From NCBI GenBank assembly GCA_025531455.1, contig JAMYHL010000075.1, positions 124,001-188,000 on the forward strand: a stretch of 64,000 bases of DNA, in the 5' to 3' direction. Positions 35,570 to 47,600 of the stretch are shown piece by piece (the stretch's first letter is position 1; every line of letters begins with the position of its first letter). The notes beneath the pieces were generated by a model, which saw only the letters and a list, made by a program, of their open reading frames with translations, was not told where the DNA came from and ran no database searches. Both the position numbers and the translations under genes were made by a program. This stretch comes from Apiotrichum sp. Y4204 (Eukaryota > Basidiomycota > Tremellomycetes > Trichosporonales > Trichosporonaceae).

Positions 35570-37674
35570 ATGTCTACAGTCCGCCAGCGCAAAGCTCCAC
35601 CGTCGCGCGGCCCGGCCCCCGCAGCGCGGGGCGCAGCGCGTCCGCCAAAGCGCCCGACGCGCTCCTTCCAGCTCGCCATCTCGGCCGTGATCATCGCGTT
35701 CTTCGTGCTCTACTCGCAGCGCAAGACCAAGAACCCCTACACCGTCGACGGTATCCGCGGCGCGCGGCCACTGCCCGAGTGGTATGCCGTGTGCTCGCGC
35801 GACGGGAAAAAGGTGTACACCGTGCCCGCTGAGGCGGAGGGCGGCGCCGGCGCGGTAGAGTGCGTCGTTGTCGGCGGGAAAGAGGTGGTGGATACCGGCT
35901 CGCTGGCGAAGATTCGGCGCGAGTGGGGCGAAAAGGGCACGAGCGCTCCCGCCCCAGAGTCCGTCTCGTCCGCTGCTCCCGCCGAGGTGAAGAAGAAGGG
36001 CATCAAGATTCTCTATCTTCCTCCAGGGCACACGCTCACCCCGGGTTTCACCGACGCGCACGCCCACCCGCTCGAGTACGGATACTCGCGTCGCCTGCCG
36101 CTGGCCGGGACGAAGAGCATCGACGAGATTGTCGGTCTTGTTGAGGACTATGTCACGAAGCGCGGCGGCATCCCCGAGGGCGAGTGGATCGTCGGCATGG
36201 GATGGGACCAGACAAAGTGGCCCGTCAAGGAGTTCCCCACCGCGGTGAGTGTTAGCGTCCTCCATTGCTGACATTTTAGGCGGATCTCGCAAAGTCTCCC
36301 ATTCTCAAGGATCTTCCTATTGTGCTGTACCGCATCGATGTGCACGCCGCGTGGGTTTCTCCCGCCGTACTCGCCGCGATGCCCGCCCTTCCGCCGCAGG
36401 ACGCCGAGGGAGGGCACGTCGTCCGTGATGAGAACGGTGTCCCCACCGGCGTCTTCATTGACAATGCCATGCGGTGGCACATTGACCCCGTCCGTCCCCC
36501 GATCACAAACAAGGAGCGCGAGGAGGCCCTCGAGGTCATGACCCGCGACGTGCTCGCGATGGGCATGACTGGTCTCCACGACGCCGGACAGAACCCGCGT
36601 GATCTCGACTTTTTCAAGGCCATGGCTGCGGACAACAAGCTTGGGGTAAGCTGTCCTAGCATGATTGTAGCTTACACCAGATGCGCTTCTACACGATGCT
36701 GCTCTGTGTTGACCGCGCCAAGTTCTGCGGTGACACTGTGGAGCGCGTCACTGGCGCCCAGGACGGGCGGTTCACGCTGCAGAGCGTCAAGCTCATGGCT
36801 GATGGTGCCCTTGGATCTCGCGGCGCAGCCCTGCTCGAGGAGTACTCTGACCAGCCTGGGTGGAAGGGCTTCCTCCTCACCGACGAGGCAGAATGGACGC
36901 CGCTCATCAAGCGCTACTACGACGACGGATGGCAGGTGGTGCGTTACCTGATGCCGAGACAAACGCTCACCCCAGAATGTGCACGGTATCGGCGACCGCG
37001 CCAACCACGTCATCCTCAATGGATTCGAGGCTGCCATCGGGGACGACAAGGCTGCCGGGCGGGAGCGCCGCCTGCGTCTCGAGCACGCACAGATCATGAC
37101 TCTCGAGGACCTCGACCGCGGCGCGAACATGGGCATCATCGCGTCGTACCAGCCCACGCACGCCACCAGCGATGTGAGCTAGACTTCGATTACCCAGCTA
37201 ACAGCAGATGTGGTACGCCGAGGACCGTCTCGGACCAGAGCGCATCAAGGGCGCGTACGCGTGGCGCCGCTACCTCGACAAGGGTGGCCGTATTGCGCTC
37301 GGCTCCGACTTTCCCGTCGAGTCTCCCGATCCCCTCAAGGGCTTCTATGCGGCAGTCACCCGCCGTGGCGAGGACGGCACCAGCCCGCACGGCCCTGATG
37401 GGTGGTATCCGAAGGAGAAGCTCAGCCGCGTCGAGGCGCTGCGCGGCTTCACTGCCGACCGTGAGTTTTGATACTTGCGATTATTTGCTGACTCGTGACA
37501 GCCGCATACGCCGCCTTCTCGAACAACACCGGCTCGCTCACGCCCGGCATGCGCTTCGACGCCGTGCTCTGGGACGACGACCTGCTCACTGTCGACGCGG
37601 ACGAGATGCTCAACACCCGCGTCCGTGCGACCATCATCGACGGGCGTATCGTCTATGGCGAGTGGAAGAACTAG
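35570..37674 (+). CDS. Membrane-anchored YtcJ-type amidohydrolase
   Basis: Exons 35570-36244, 36280-36645, 36681-36938, 36976-37173, 37208-37460 and 37502-37674 give 640 residues. After a basic N-terminus, SFQLAISAVIIAFFVLYS (about 31-48) is one membrane anchor. The rest is an amidohydrolase-3 (YtcJ/AepA-like) TIM barrel. Landmarks are the metal-binding DAHAH (His164 and His166), VKLMADGALGSRG (about 383-395), NVHGIGDRAN (about 434-443), LEHAQIM, QPTHATSD and ALGSDFPVESPDP with the late aspartate. Substrate is unknown; members hydrolyse amides and related C-N bonds. Four introns are only 34-37 nt. The acceptor before exon 5 is a tandem AG; 37208 fits the conserved SDMWYAEDRLG, with 37205 as an alternative adding one Gln. 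A luminal or extracellular catalytic domain is inferred from the anchor. Confidence 0.88.
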
Positions 37675-38951
37675 ACCGTGAGGGCTTAGAGACGAGACTT
37701 TTTGGTTGTGGGTCTCCTGTGTGGGAGGAATGGGGAGTGTAGTAGTGACAATCTTGAATGCACGCCTTGTCGTCTTGCTTGTTTCCTCTCGGCATACTAA
37801 CATCATACTGTTTACAAATGCTCGCTAACGTCTCGGGGTGTGCCTCGCCTGCAAGTTTAAGAATACTCGAATCACTCATGACCTTCCACTGTAAACATAC
37901 TCTTCTTCTCGCACTCTCCGGTCAACGTCATCACTGGTCTGCGGGACAAGTTTGGCAACTCTATGGCCGGCGGAGGCGCGTCGTTAACTCTCGGGTGTAG
38001 CCGACCCACTGGGGTGTTTCGTGGGCCACCTCGACAATGCGTCTACAATATGTAGCCCGAATCTGACTGTGGTGTGGGTGGCTAACTACAATGTAACTCC
38101 AGGTCAACTCACTCGTTCAGGCGCACTGTACGCTCCGCCACCGTATTTGAGAAGTGCGCCTACGCGAACATCGTCAGCGAGAGAAGCTGTCGCTCGAATG
38201 GTATGGTAATAGCTTGTCGCGCAGCTCCAGGAAGAAGGTCGGCTGATTGGGCTTCACCCACCGACTGTAAGGTAGTCCCACCTTCGGAAGGGATGGTTTG
38301 GAAGCTCGCCAATGCGAAACTCACCCGACGAGGTCTGTCGAGGTCGATGCGGGGGTAATTGCAACTCATTCTGGGGTCTTTACCGACCCCGGGAATATAT
38401 CGCTGACTGACTTTCAAGGCAAGTACACTCAAGTCGTGATACCGTAACCTGTACGCGGAGACGAGGGAATGTATTTTATGTTTTTTTTTTTTCTTGGTCC
38501 TTTTAATTGCTATATCGCTGCTTTGCGCGTCGGCCACGCGAAAGCGCCATTCATTCCCAACAGCAGTCGTCCCCGACATCAACAAGCCTCGTTAACCAGT
38601 CTCATCTCTACGTCGTAAACCGAAAGAACTCGCAGCAGAGACGATAGACGTTGTGAATGATTTGATTTTATGTTTATTTTTATTTATCTTTCTTGGAAAC
38701 TGCCACACGAAGGCCACCACAACTCGCCGTCACACAACTCGTACAACAGTCGCCACCGCAGCAACTAGGGCTATAGGTCGACCCAAAAGAGTAGCCAGAC
38801 CATCCTTGGAGCAATAACCGTGTTTCCGAGACACATATCCTCGGATGCATGTTCTTCCACTCGGCCACTCGGATAAGAGCCAAAAAGTGCTTCTAACCAG
38901 AGTTCTGCACCAGGTAAGACATCCTAGCAGAAATGGAGGCAAAAGGTTAAA
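37675..38951. other. Intergenic region with a possible structured RNA
   Basis: No protein-coding exon was found between the amidohydrolase and tRNA-Phe. A hairpin-rich stretch ending in a T12 run is listed separately at 38238-38492. Confidence 0.5.
38238..38492 (+). ncRNA. Weak candidate structured RNA ending in a T12 run
   Basis: Three hairpins follow one another: GTCGG/CCGAC enclosing TGGG-CTTCA-CCCA (38238-38265), CCTT-CGG-AAGG near 38282-38292, and GGGGTC-TTTACC-GACCCC (38373-38390). A T12 tract at 38481-38492 would stop Pol III. There is no long reading frame. I see no A or B box and no closing helix, and no known RNA family was recognised. A non-functional GC-rich stretch remains possible. 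Confidence 0.2.
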
Positions 38952-39037
38952 TGGAGCCAGGGTGGATCGAACACCCGACCTAGCGATATGATAACTGATA
39001 CTTCAGTCGCTCGCTCTCCCAGCTGAGCTATGTCTCC
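38952..39037 (-). tRNA. tRNA-Phe (anticodon GAA) with a 13-nt intron
   Basis: Read on the minus strand: acceptor GGAGACA pairs with TGGCTCC except for one A-G mismatch at 5:68, and the discriminator is A. The D arm is GCTCAGCTGGGAGAGC. The anticodon stem AGCGA... pairs as A27-G28-C29-G30-A31 with TCGCT; the loop has GAA at 39002-39004. The T arm GGGTG-TTCGATC-CACCC is perfect. The intron 38988-39000 lies after base 37, the canonical site. Confidence 0.88.
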
Positions 39038-40183
39038 ATTATACATCTTTGAATTTGTAATTCCGACCCATCCACATTTCGATAATGTTCCTGTGACTTG
39101 TCTCCAGCGGTTGATTGCCGGATTACCGAACTCTTGCCACCGCTTGACGACTCGTTATCTCTCCCACTCACCCCCGACTCTTGCGCTCTTGCACACTCGC
39201 TCCTTGCTCGCCTCGCTTCAAGCCATGTCGACTCCACACCAGAGTCAGCGTGACAATAACAAACCGTACCTGTCTAACAGCAATCTGACACTCACTACTA
39301 AACATCAGCATCCGGTCTGGTCGGTCCATTTCTACGCGTCACGTATTCCCCCCACGTCGGATGATCACTGCCTTATGCCCGCGCCCCCCGCGGCCGTGGT
39401 TCTCTGTCAACCTCCACCAGTAGCCAGCTACCGGCAGGAGTTTCATTCCCCACGACATGACGCGTGCACGGTCCCTTGCTGGTCTGTGATCTTGGCGCCA
39501 CAATGCCAAATAGCTCCAGAGCCGACCTCTTCGTCGTCCACTAATCGAAGCCACTGATGGCGTGGAGATTTGGGACAATGTCCCATGGAGTCTTGAGAGA
39601 AGCGCGAAGCTGACACAGAGCTGACGTTCTGCACCGGGCTCGGTCGAGGCGGGACTCGGCCCGGCGTATTGTGCGCTGATTGTCTGTGCGCCCTATCATG
39701 CTTACCCCGAGTGTTCCCTCCAACAAGCCTGGGGTCCCACAAACTCGTCCCACGCCGGCTCTGTTTTGCTATGCTCCCCGGCCCCCTATGTTCTCTGGAT
39801 AAAGCCGAGCCATATTTGGCCGCGGCTTGCCTCGTATCTCGCTTGATCTTGGCATCGTAGAGCTCGGTTGGTGGTGGCCGGGATGCGAGATAGTCCGACA
39901 AGACAGTCACGCAAGGCCAAGGCAGCTTCCAAGGTCACAGGAACAGGATAGTTGGGCCTACAAGGTCACAGGACAGTCGAACGGCTTGTGAGGTGGGGTG
40001 GTCGGTACTTTCGGGGAACATGCCGTCGCAGTATAAGAGTGGCGCATCGAACATGCTGTCCCCCGCTTTCCCAATCTCTTCATCACCTCTCACCTCTCAC
40101 CACCCTTCATACAGTCTTTCATCAATTGCACAGTAGTCCCCCACAGTCAACCCATCCGATACGGACAAGCAACCCCATGTGAT
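39038..40183. other. Intergenic region upstream of the orphan gene
   Basis: No gene seen. A TATA-like TATAAGAG lies near 40033-40040, about 145 bp before the ATG at 40184, followed by a CT-rich leader. Confidence 0.5.
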
Positions 40184-42650
40184 ATGGGTAACGGCGCCGA
40201 GAGACACCACAGCCCCTCGTTCCCGCTCATCGTCCCCAGTCCTATCCGTCCAGCTCAGGCCAGACCCATACTTTGCCAGCATGGAACCTTACATTTATCG
40301 CGGACAGTCTGCCTTCCGTCCCCGCCGCCAACGCCTCAGTCTGGCTCATCGCCGCAACTCACGCCACCGGGCCCGTCGCGAGGTCCCTCACGGCCAGCCT
40401 CCCGGGACTCTCGTCCTCGACCATCTGCGGAACTCAAGCCTAATGCTAAATACGTTAGTCCAATTGTGATCCCAACAGGAGAAGCTCTAGTGCCTGCATC
40501 GCCCGCGGTTGACAGGCTCTGCCCAGAGTGTGCGGCGGTTGGCTTGAGCCAGTGCATAGATCCTCGTGAGTCTTCGATCCGGTGTCGTTTACGAAGCACG
40601 TCACTCATTGTCAAGTCACATGTCGGAACAACATCCTCAAGCCGTTCCTCCGCCGAGTCGTGGAGCAAAGACCCGACGAGTTCTACAGCGCTTATGGCCA
40701 GGGAGCTTACCATAATGGGGTCGCCTACCGCCCCAACTGGCGCTCTTGGTTCTATCTGTCTGACGAATGTAAGTCGGGTAACACCGGCTGTTTTTAGAGG
40801 AGGAGACTAACTCCCAAGTTTACTCGACCCACTGCCCAGCTTTCCGCAGGGACGGCTTCAAAGTCACTGCCAAGTGGACTCCCTGCAATCCCACCCAGAA
40901 CACGGTAACGCGTTGGCACTACGCCGATGGCGGCATCGACGAGATGTTCTCGTGTCTCTGGCCTCACCTGGGCAGGGCGCGGAGGGTTGCCTTTCAGATC
41001 CCGATCACTCTTATCACCAGCGCCGCGATCAGGGAAACCTGGCTAGGAAAGCTGTGCTTCGAGGGCTCATCCTCCGACAGCTGGCAGATCCTCAAGCTCA
41101 AGATCGAGTACCCTTTGGCGCAGGGAGTCCCTGTGAAGAAGTTCTTGTGCACCCCGCAGACCGCCATTATTGCCATGCTCTTGCTCAACAAGGTCGAACC
41201 TGTCCTTCTCCGCAAGCATCTCTCGTTCCTCTATGAGCATCCTACCTCGGAACCGAACAGAGATGTCGTTTCTCATGTGGTCCACGACATTTTGACAGAG
41301 CAGAATACCGCAAATGAAGGCGGTGAGCTGCCTGTGGATGGCTTTTTGCAGCACGTCTGTGCCCCGGCTTTCGTCGACTGGGACACTGCGTTTAGGGCTC
41401 ACTTCCATCCCACGATCGGAATGAAGCAAGGCCTGCAGAAGCGCCGATACATTCTCTCGTCGGCAAAGGAGGTTGTGAACCTCGGAATGGCAAACAACCT
41501 CGTGGTGCCAGGCGTCCCCGACGAGGCATACTTTGACAAGAACGTGACCAAGTCGAGGCTCCTCTTCCCTGTCGGTCACGATCCGGCACTCCGCAGGTAC
41601 TATTTCACCAGCATCCTTCGCTCCAGAGAGCAACCACGACCGGAAATGGACGAATACCTAATGAACATCACCGTTGAGGTTCGCGACCTGTCGGGAAGCA
41701 AGCTGGCGATCGTCAACGGCGTCAGCGCCATGCTCCTGCGACTCGGCTTTGGCTTCTGGACAGATGTCGAGCAGCTGAGCTCTCGCATGAACAGCAGCAT
41801 GTGGCGTAATTTTGCAAATGACATGCGAAAGAATAAAGCCGGGCTACTCCTCCCAGAACCAACTGTCATCACCTTGTGTGGACTGTGGCTCGGCCACCTC
41901 GACATGAACCAGTTCTACGGCGAGATCAACTCCATCGAGATCCTCGAGGCTTGTCGCGACCTCCTCGCCGCGTATATCACCGCCAACCCTCCTTCCGCTC
42001 GCCTCCGCTACGGTCTCGAGGGACTCTCCGTCGTGGATTCCATTGCGCACATCCTCAAGTTGATACCTACGGATCCCCAGCACCGCGACCGGATGGCTCT
42101 CGCCGCCTGGACTCCCGAGGTCCGGGGCTGGTCATTCTTTAGCAAGAAGCCAGTCACGAATGCAAAGTACCTCGGCCTGCGTGTACTTCTCGCATACATC
42201 ACACTCATCACTGTAGTGTCGGAGAGGCTTTTCAAGGAGCAGGAGCGTCTCGAAGAGCGCACGGCCTACTGCGGTGCGACCGGAGTCGTCACAGGGACTG
42301 GCGGCGTCGTCGCGGCGGCGACCATGGGTGTCCCCGGAATGTCTCGGTTCGCGGGCACGGCTGCAATGCAGGCCGCCAGCGCCATCTCCCTCTTCTTCAA
42401 CAAGTCCCTCACGCGGCGGACCCGGCACTACAGGCGCTTCGTCGAGCAGGTGCTGGTCCACTTCCTCTTTGAACTGGACTCGGCGCGGCGATGGGAGAAG
42501 ATCAAGGATTTTGACGGCACGCCGACTGCACAGGACATCGAGGACTACGTCTCGGTCGCCGAGCAGATGCTTCCCCCCCTGCTCCCACAGAAGAACTTCG
42601 TCGATGATACGACCCAGCGCTTCCAGGTGCGCGTCCCTGTCACCACCTAG
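40184..42650 (+). CDS. Unrecognised 781-residue protein
   Basis: Exons 40184-40565, 40616-40768 and 40840-42650 give 781 residues, and the splicing is well supported by phase. I do not recognise the family. The first 110 residues are Pro/Ser-rich and probably disordered, followed by CPECAAVGLSQC and CRNN, a small cysteine cluster. The body is globular-looking, with KPFLRRVVEQRPDEFYSAYG, RPNWRSWFYLSDESFRRDGF and many Leu/Ile-rich helices. Near residues 656-698 a Gly/Ala-rich hydrophobic stretch (GATGVVTGTGGVVAAATMG, then AAMQAASAISLF) could be a membrane-inserting or helix-packing segment, flanked by charged helices. No signal peptide, ATP-binding or catalytic motif seen. The start could lie elsewhere if a further 5' intron exists, because the first exon is of low complexity. 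Exon 3 is certainly coding. Confidence 0.75.
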
Positions 42651-43314
42651 ACATGTAAATCTACTCAGTAACGACATCGATGTCTTTCCCTTCTGGGCGG
42701 TCACCACCCTATACCCACTTTGACATAGAAACCCATTCAGTAACGACATTAACGCTCCCCCTTTCTTCACGGCCGCGGTACTTGTTGTTATAAGTTGTAC
42801 AGTATCTGTTGTTGGCATTTAGCTGTTCTCTGTTCTATTGGATATTTGACTGTGACGAGAATGACGCCCTGGTGACCAGGCTGAGGCTGCCGACCGACAG
42901 TAAACCCATAGAAACTCACAAAAATAGTAGAAAAATGCAAAAATCTTTTTGACAAGGGAGAACGCAGACACACGACATGCAGCCGAGTTGGGCTAGTCGC
43001 AACGAGGCGACAATGGCAGACAACTTGCGGACTGGCGGAGATGCGGACGTGCGCCGAGGGGCCCTTGTTGGTCGGATAGACTCCAATGCTCGAGCTTTTT
43101 CGGTTTCAGACCGCTATCACAGTCCTCACCAATGCTCGGATGCTCGCAAGTTTACTAATACGCATACTGTACATGATTTGGTACAAATAGAAACCTAGAG
43201 TCGATGCAAATGGTATGAATGCGGGGTCGCTCATGCTGATGCTGTGGGATAAGTGTGTGTGTTCAAGGGCGTCAGGTGTCTGTGAATCTCCGGTTCAGGC
43301 CAGCTCGAGTTTCT
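42651..43314. other. Convergent spacer
   Basis: This lies between the orphan gene (+) and the TVP38-like gene (-). Two copies of CAGTAACGACAT about 71 bp apart (42666 and 42737) are the only repeat noticed. No gene seen. Confidence 0.5.
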
Positions 43315-44654
43315 TTAGCCCGTGTACTCGGAGTGCACAGACCACGCGGACGCAGGGCGGAACCCACTGGGTGTCCAGACGAGGTACTCGTCGGGCGACG
43401 GCTCGGGGATGCCGTGCCTTAGCAGGTCGTCGCGCATGTCGATGAGCACACGCTTGCGCACGCGTAGCATCTGCCTGTGAATGTACCACAACGCGCCGAG
43501 GGTGATGATGATCGAGGTCCCAAGCCTGAGGGGGTTAGTGAGGCGTCGCGTGGGGGACGTAGTGACGTACACTACGTTGCTGAGCACAATGTCGTCGCGG
43601 CTCGGGCTTGATGTCACCATCACACCGACATAGACGGCTATGAACTGCTTCGGAAGAGAGAGGATGAGTGCCAGCAGGAAACGGGTGTACTGGGGATCAG
43701 CTTGAACACGGATGAGCGAAGCTGCTCACCTCAAGCCCGCAAATCGCAAAGATGGTCTGAACGTTAGTCATGACCCAACAACACCACCACTGGACCCACC
43801 GTAGACACATGTGTGGGAATAGCGCTGAGCCGCACGACCCAGGCAACAAAGAGGCCGCCATTCGAGACGACCCGGCTGAGGCACGAGTAGTTGAGGCTCT
43901 GGCGGGAGAACCGTCCTGCACGAGCGCGGCAGCATGTGCGGAACATCCTGTGTGTAAGCGAGTGTGTCGGAATGGAGTTGGAGTGTATGGAATGTCGAGA
44001 GTTGATGCCTTACGTGAAACATGCCAGCTCGCCAATGATAGTGCCTGCCGCCGCGATCGCGCAACCACCGCGGACGCCCCAGACAACGCCGGCGAGAATC
44101 ATGATAATTTCTGTGGGAGTCAGCAACGTGTAAACGTGTGAACAGTGTTCTACGCACCGCTACCAAAGAGGGGAGGGAAGGAGCATACGACCATTGCTGC
44201 AATGGGGACGATCCACCCATACCGGATTTTGCGCACGCGTTCGACGACAGGCATTAAGCGTTCAACAATCTGCAAGTTAGCGCGCTGTTTGGAAGGCCCA
44301 ATTGCTCAGCAGAATTCCACTCACTTCGCGATGGTAGATAGCCACAAAGGAGACGGCCGCGAGGAGCCCCAAACCCGCGAGATAGAACGGTACCCAGTCC
44401 TTGCGCACCCAGAAGCGCCAGTCGCTCGCACGCTCCCACGTCAGCAGGCCCTGTTCATACGCCTCGCGCTCGGCCTCGGTGAGCTGCTCGTCCTCATCGC
44501 TGCCGCAGTTGTATCCGCAATGGCAAAGCGTTCCGGGTTTGCACCGGTGTGCGCCGAGCAGCGGCGTGCGCGGGGTCGATGGCGAGTGGAAGCCACTCGA
44601 CTCGGACGCGGAGTAGACGGTCACGACCGTGCCGTAGTTTGATTTAGATGGCAT
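43315..44654 (-). CDS. TVP38: TVP38/TMEM64 (DedA/VTT superfamily) membrane protein
   Basis: Exons (complement) 44325-44654, 44158-44269, 44014-44110, 43800-43947, 43730-43756, 43571-43689 and 43315-43525 give 347 residues. A cytosolic N-terminus of about 85 residues precedes the first membrane helix. The VTT/SNARE-associated core shows FPPLFGSEIIMILAGVVWG, GTIIGELACF, LSAIPTHVSTTIFAICGL and FLLALILSLPKQF, the typical order in Tvp38 of Golgi membranes. Members of the wider superfamily act in lipid scrambling or membrane homeostasis; which applies here is unknown. One exon is only 27 nt (TIFAICGLE). All seven exons join in frame with GT-AG introns of 40-66 nt. The C-terminus ends EYTG after a charged tail. 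The start is the first ATG (MPSKSNYG). Confidence 0.88.
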
Positions 44655-47600
44655 GCGAGTGAGTAGAGGAGATTCCAGAAAGATTGAGTACGGCGTAGAG
44701 GTGTGAGAAGCCAGGAATGTTTGGAGGAAGGCCGGGAATGTCTTGTCTTATCTGTGCCTCTAAATATTAATGTCGGAGGAGGTTGCTGCTGGCCGGTGTG
44801 CCTCGCAATGCACAGAGGCTGTGCGCGTGCAGAACAGAAGAAACAAACTTGCGATCGAGTGATGTAAACTGCTTCGAGAGTGGTCGACGGTGGTGTTCGT
44901 GCTTGTTGGTGGTGAGCAGCGGTGATGGAGGAGGGGTAAGAGTTTGGGCTTGTCACAGTCGGAGATGAGCGTGCCAGAATGCCCAATAACGAGTTCGGAG
45001 TGTGCACTGTGCGCTCCGAGGTACGCAAGGTGCGGATGGATGTGAGTGTGCTTGCCGATGTGATCTGCTGAAGACGGGGATGAGGGAGTGTGTGGAGTAA
45101 GCACCAGTGTTGTCTCGGCCGTCAATGATATTGATGATGATGATGTATGCGTGCATAAATGTGGTTGACTCGAATGATCCCAGTGGCCAGTGGCAAGGTT
45201 GACGCTTTGGGCAATTGTGCACGTTTTTGCCACCCAAAATCTCTTGGGGCTATGCGCTACGCGCGCTATCTACGGATCTACAGGTTCTGGCCGGTGACGG
45301 TGGCTGGCACAATGTATGAGACCAGGGCCCTGTCAATTATTTTCGGTGCGGAATGAGGGATATGTCCGTTTGCCAGCCAGTAGCAACCCATGCTTGTGGG
45401 CCCAGGCTCATAGATCGAGGGCTCTGCTCGCCACCAACACACCCAGCAGGACGACCAGGTGCCCTTTCACGAATGCATCCAATGGGGACACGGTTATTTA
45501 TCTGATGGAAACTATGCAATGTATCGCAGGGATATTGTGGATATGTGAAAGCCCTGCGTGTTTGATATTTCTATGGGATAGTCTGGTGGTCGAGGGCAAA
45601 GCTGTGTTGTGCGATGGGTAGCATCCAATCGACTCGTCCATCAGGACGATCATTCCATCTTGACCGACCCACACACCAACAGACATCACTCAAGCACACA
45701 CATGTAACCTGCCTTGCCAGGACCACGACGAAAGGTTCCACCTACAACCAAGTCGGCACAACCTCGGACCGACACCAGCAACGTGGCATACACAGGTTTA
45801 GCATTGGCACCTGGGGAACAGCCAGGGTTGCGACCCATGTTTGTGGCACAAATTTCAAGCTCAAGCACAGAACGGCAGCAGAAAGTTCTCCATCTCGTCC
45901 CCATGATTCCGATCCCAGACGCATTCGCTGCGGAGCCCGTGACCCCCAAACCTACACGGCTGGCGGGAACAGGCACTCGCGTACTCGCCCGGCTGAAGCG
46001 TTCCTGCCCCGCCGGCGCAGCTCTGGGGTGCTCGGCGGATGGAACCACTAATCTTGCCGGCAGGCGTGCCGATCGGCTGCCGACATGGGAGGCAGGAGAT
46101 AGAGCGACATGGCATGCTGGAGTGCGAAGCCGGCGGTGTTCGCGATGGGGTGTTCGCGATCTCAGTCCTCTCCACTAATAGCAGTCTTACGTAGGCAGAT
46201 CTCCAGGTCCGTGGACTGAACAGAATACGCTGTCGGGAATCTGGAGAATTGAGCGTAACGCTGAAGAGAAGTGAACAACTTGGACGAGATACGATGTTGA
46301 TCTCTTGGAAGAGGAAGCTGCTGCAACGACTCGGAAGACTCTACTCGAGCCGAAGGTCTGGGAACCGCAGCAGTAGACACTTCCTCCGTCAGTCTATACA
46401 TGGCTCCCTGGCATGGTGTCAAATGGCGCGCGATCTCGCCATATCGGTCAGGTTACTGCTCTGCAGTAGTGATGATGACCTCCAAGCCTCAGCACCTTTG
46501 GGGAGCATCTGCGGCTCCAACAGAACCCACTATTCAAATCGCTGGCCGCTGGAACCTGACTGCAATATGTCGCCGAGTATCCCACCAGGGCATCTTGCTT
46601 TGTACTTCGCAACTGGCATTTCGCAGCTCTCAGTGTGGCCTCATAAATATTGTTAGCTCATGACCAAATCTGGACCTATGTGGCGCCGCGGAACGCGATA
46701 GACGGAGCATGATGCGCCACGGCACTGATGACGAGAGCGTGGCGGTGGTGGCACAAGGTCATTGGATCCTTGGATTGGTGACGGCCACATTGGCACGCCA
46801 CTTGCTCGGTCAGTCTGTTGATGGGTCACCGGTTGGATGTTGCGTGCATTGTTTTTGGTACTGGCGTTGGGCACTGCTGTGCTGTGGCTCGCCGCAGCGA
46901 GCAACAACCACATTAGGAGGTATGGAAGTGCCTCCCTTCCCACCTGCGTCTACTACACCTCGAGGTGCGGAGCCACCTCTCGGGAACTCTCCGCCCAAAT
47001 CGCAGTCACGGGCAGTTGTCGGGCGCCACAGTGCCGTATCCTTCTGATCCAATTCTAAATTAAAGTGCACCGCTACTCTAAAGTGAACAGGTTGGCGCGA
47101 GTGCGCGTGAGTGTTTGTCTGTTGAGTTGGGTTTTGCATCAGTTGGAGAAAGTGAGGAGTAGTGGGAGTGCAAACGCAAACGGGATGAGTGAGCCCTCGA
47201 GGCAGACGTCACTGGAACAGACCTCTGTCCGACCTTGTTCCCTCGAGCTTCAGGCATTCACGCGTACTCTAGGTTCTGCCCGCTCAAAGAATTCAAGCAG
47301 TCCCAAGAACGTGGAACGGGCGGACGGTCAACGTTATGGCCTGGGCCCCGTTCCGCGACGCCACTCCCGCGCCGACCTACCAGATGTCGAGAGGTTACGT
47401 CGTCTGTCTATCTTGGAAGCTTGGAACCGGGATCCGGGGAGTGGGAGCGAGTGTTGCGAGAGGAAGACTGTAGGGCTCTCTGGGGGGAGTCAGTTCAGAA
47501 TGTAACGGCGCGGTACCGGGAGGCGCGTCATCCTGGGTCGGCTCCAAGTTCCAAGCTGCACGAGTCCCTCCCTTGGCTCCCTTTGTTTCCTTGCTACCAC

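Noticed and set aside
45686..46178. Overlapping frames of 120-154 residues near 45.7-46.2 kb on both strands
   Set aside because: None begins with ATG, no splice sites extend them, and they overlap on opposite strands; composition is not protein-like enough to call.
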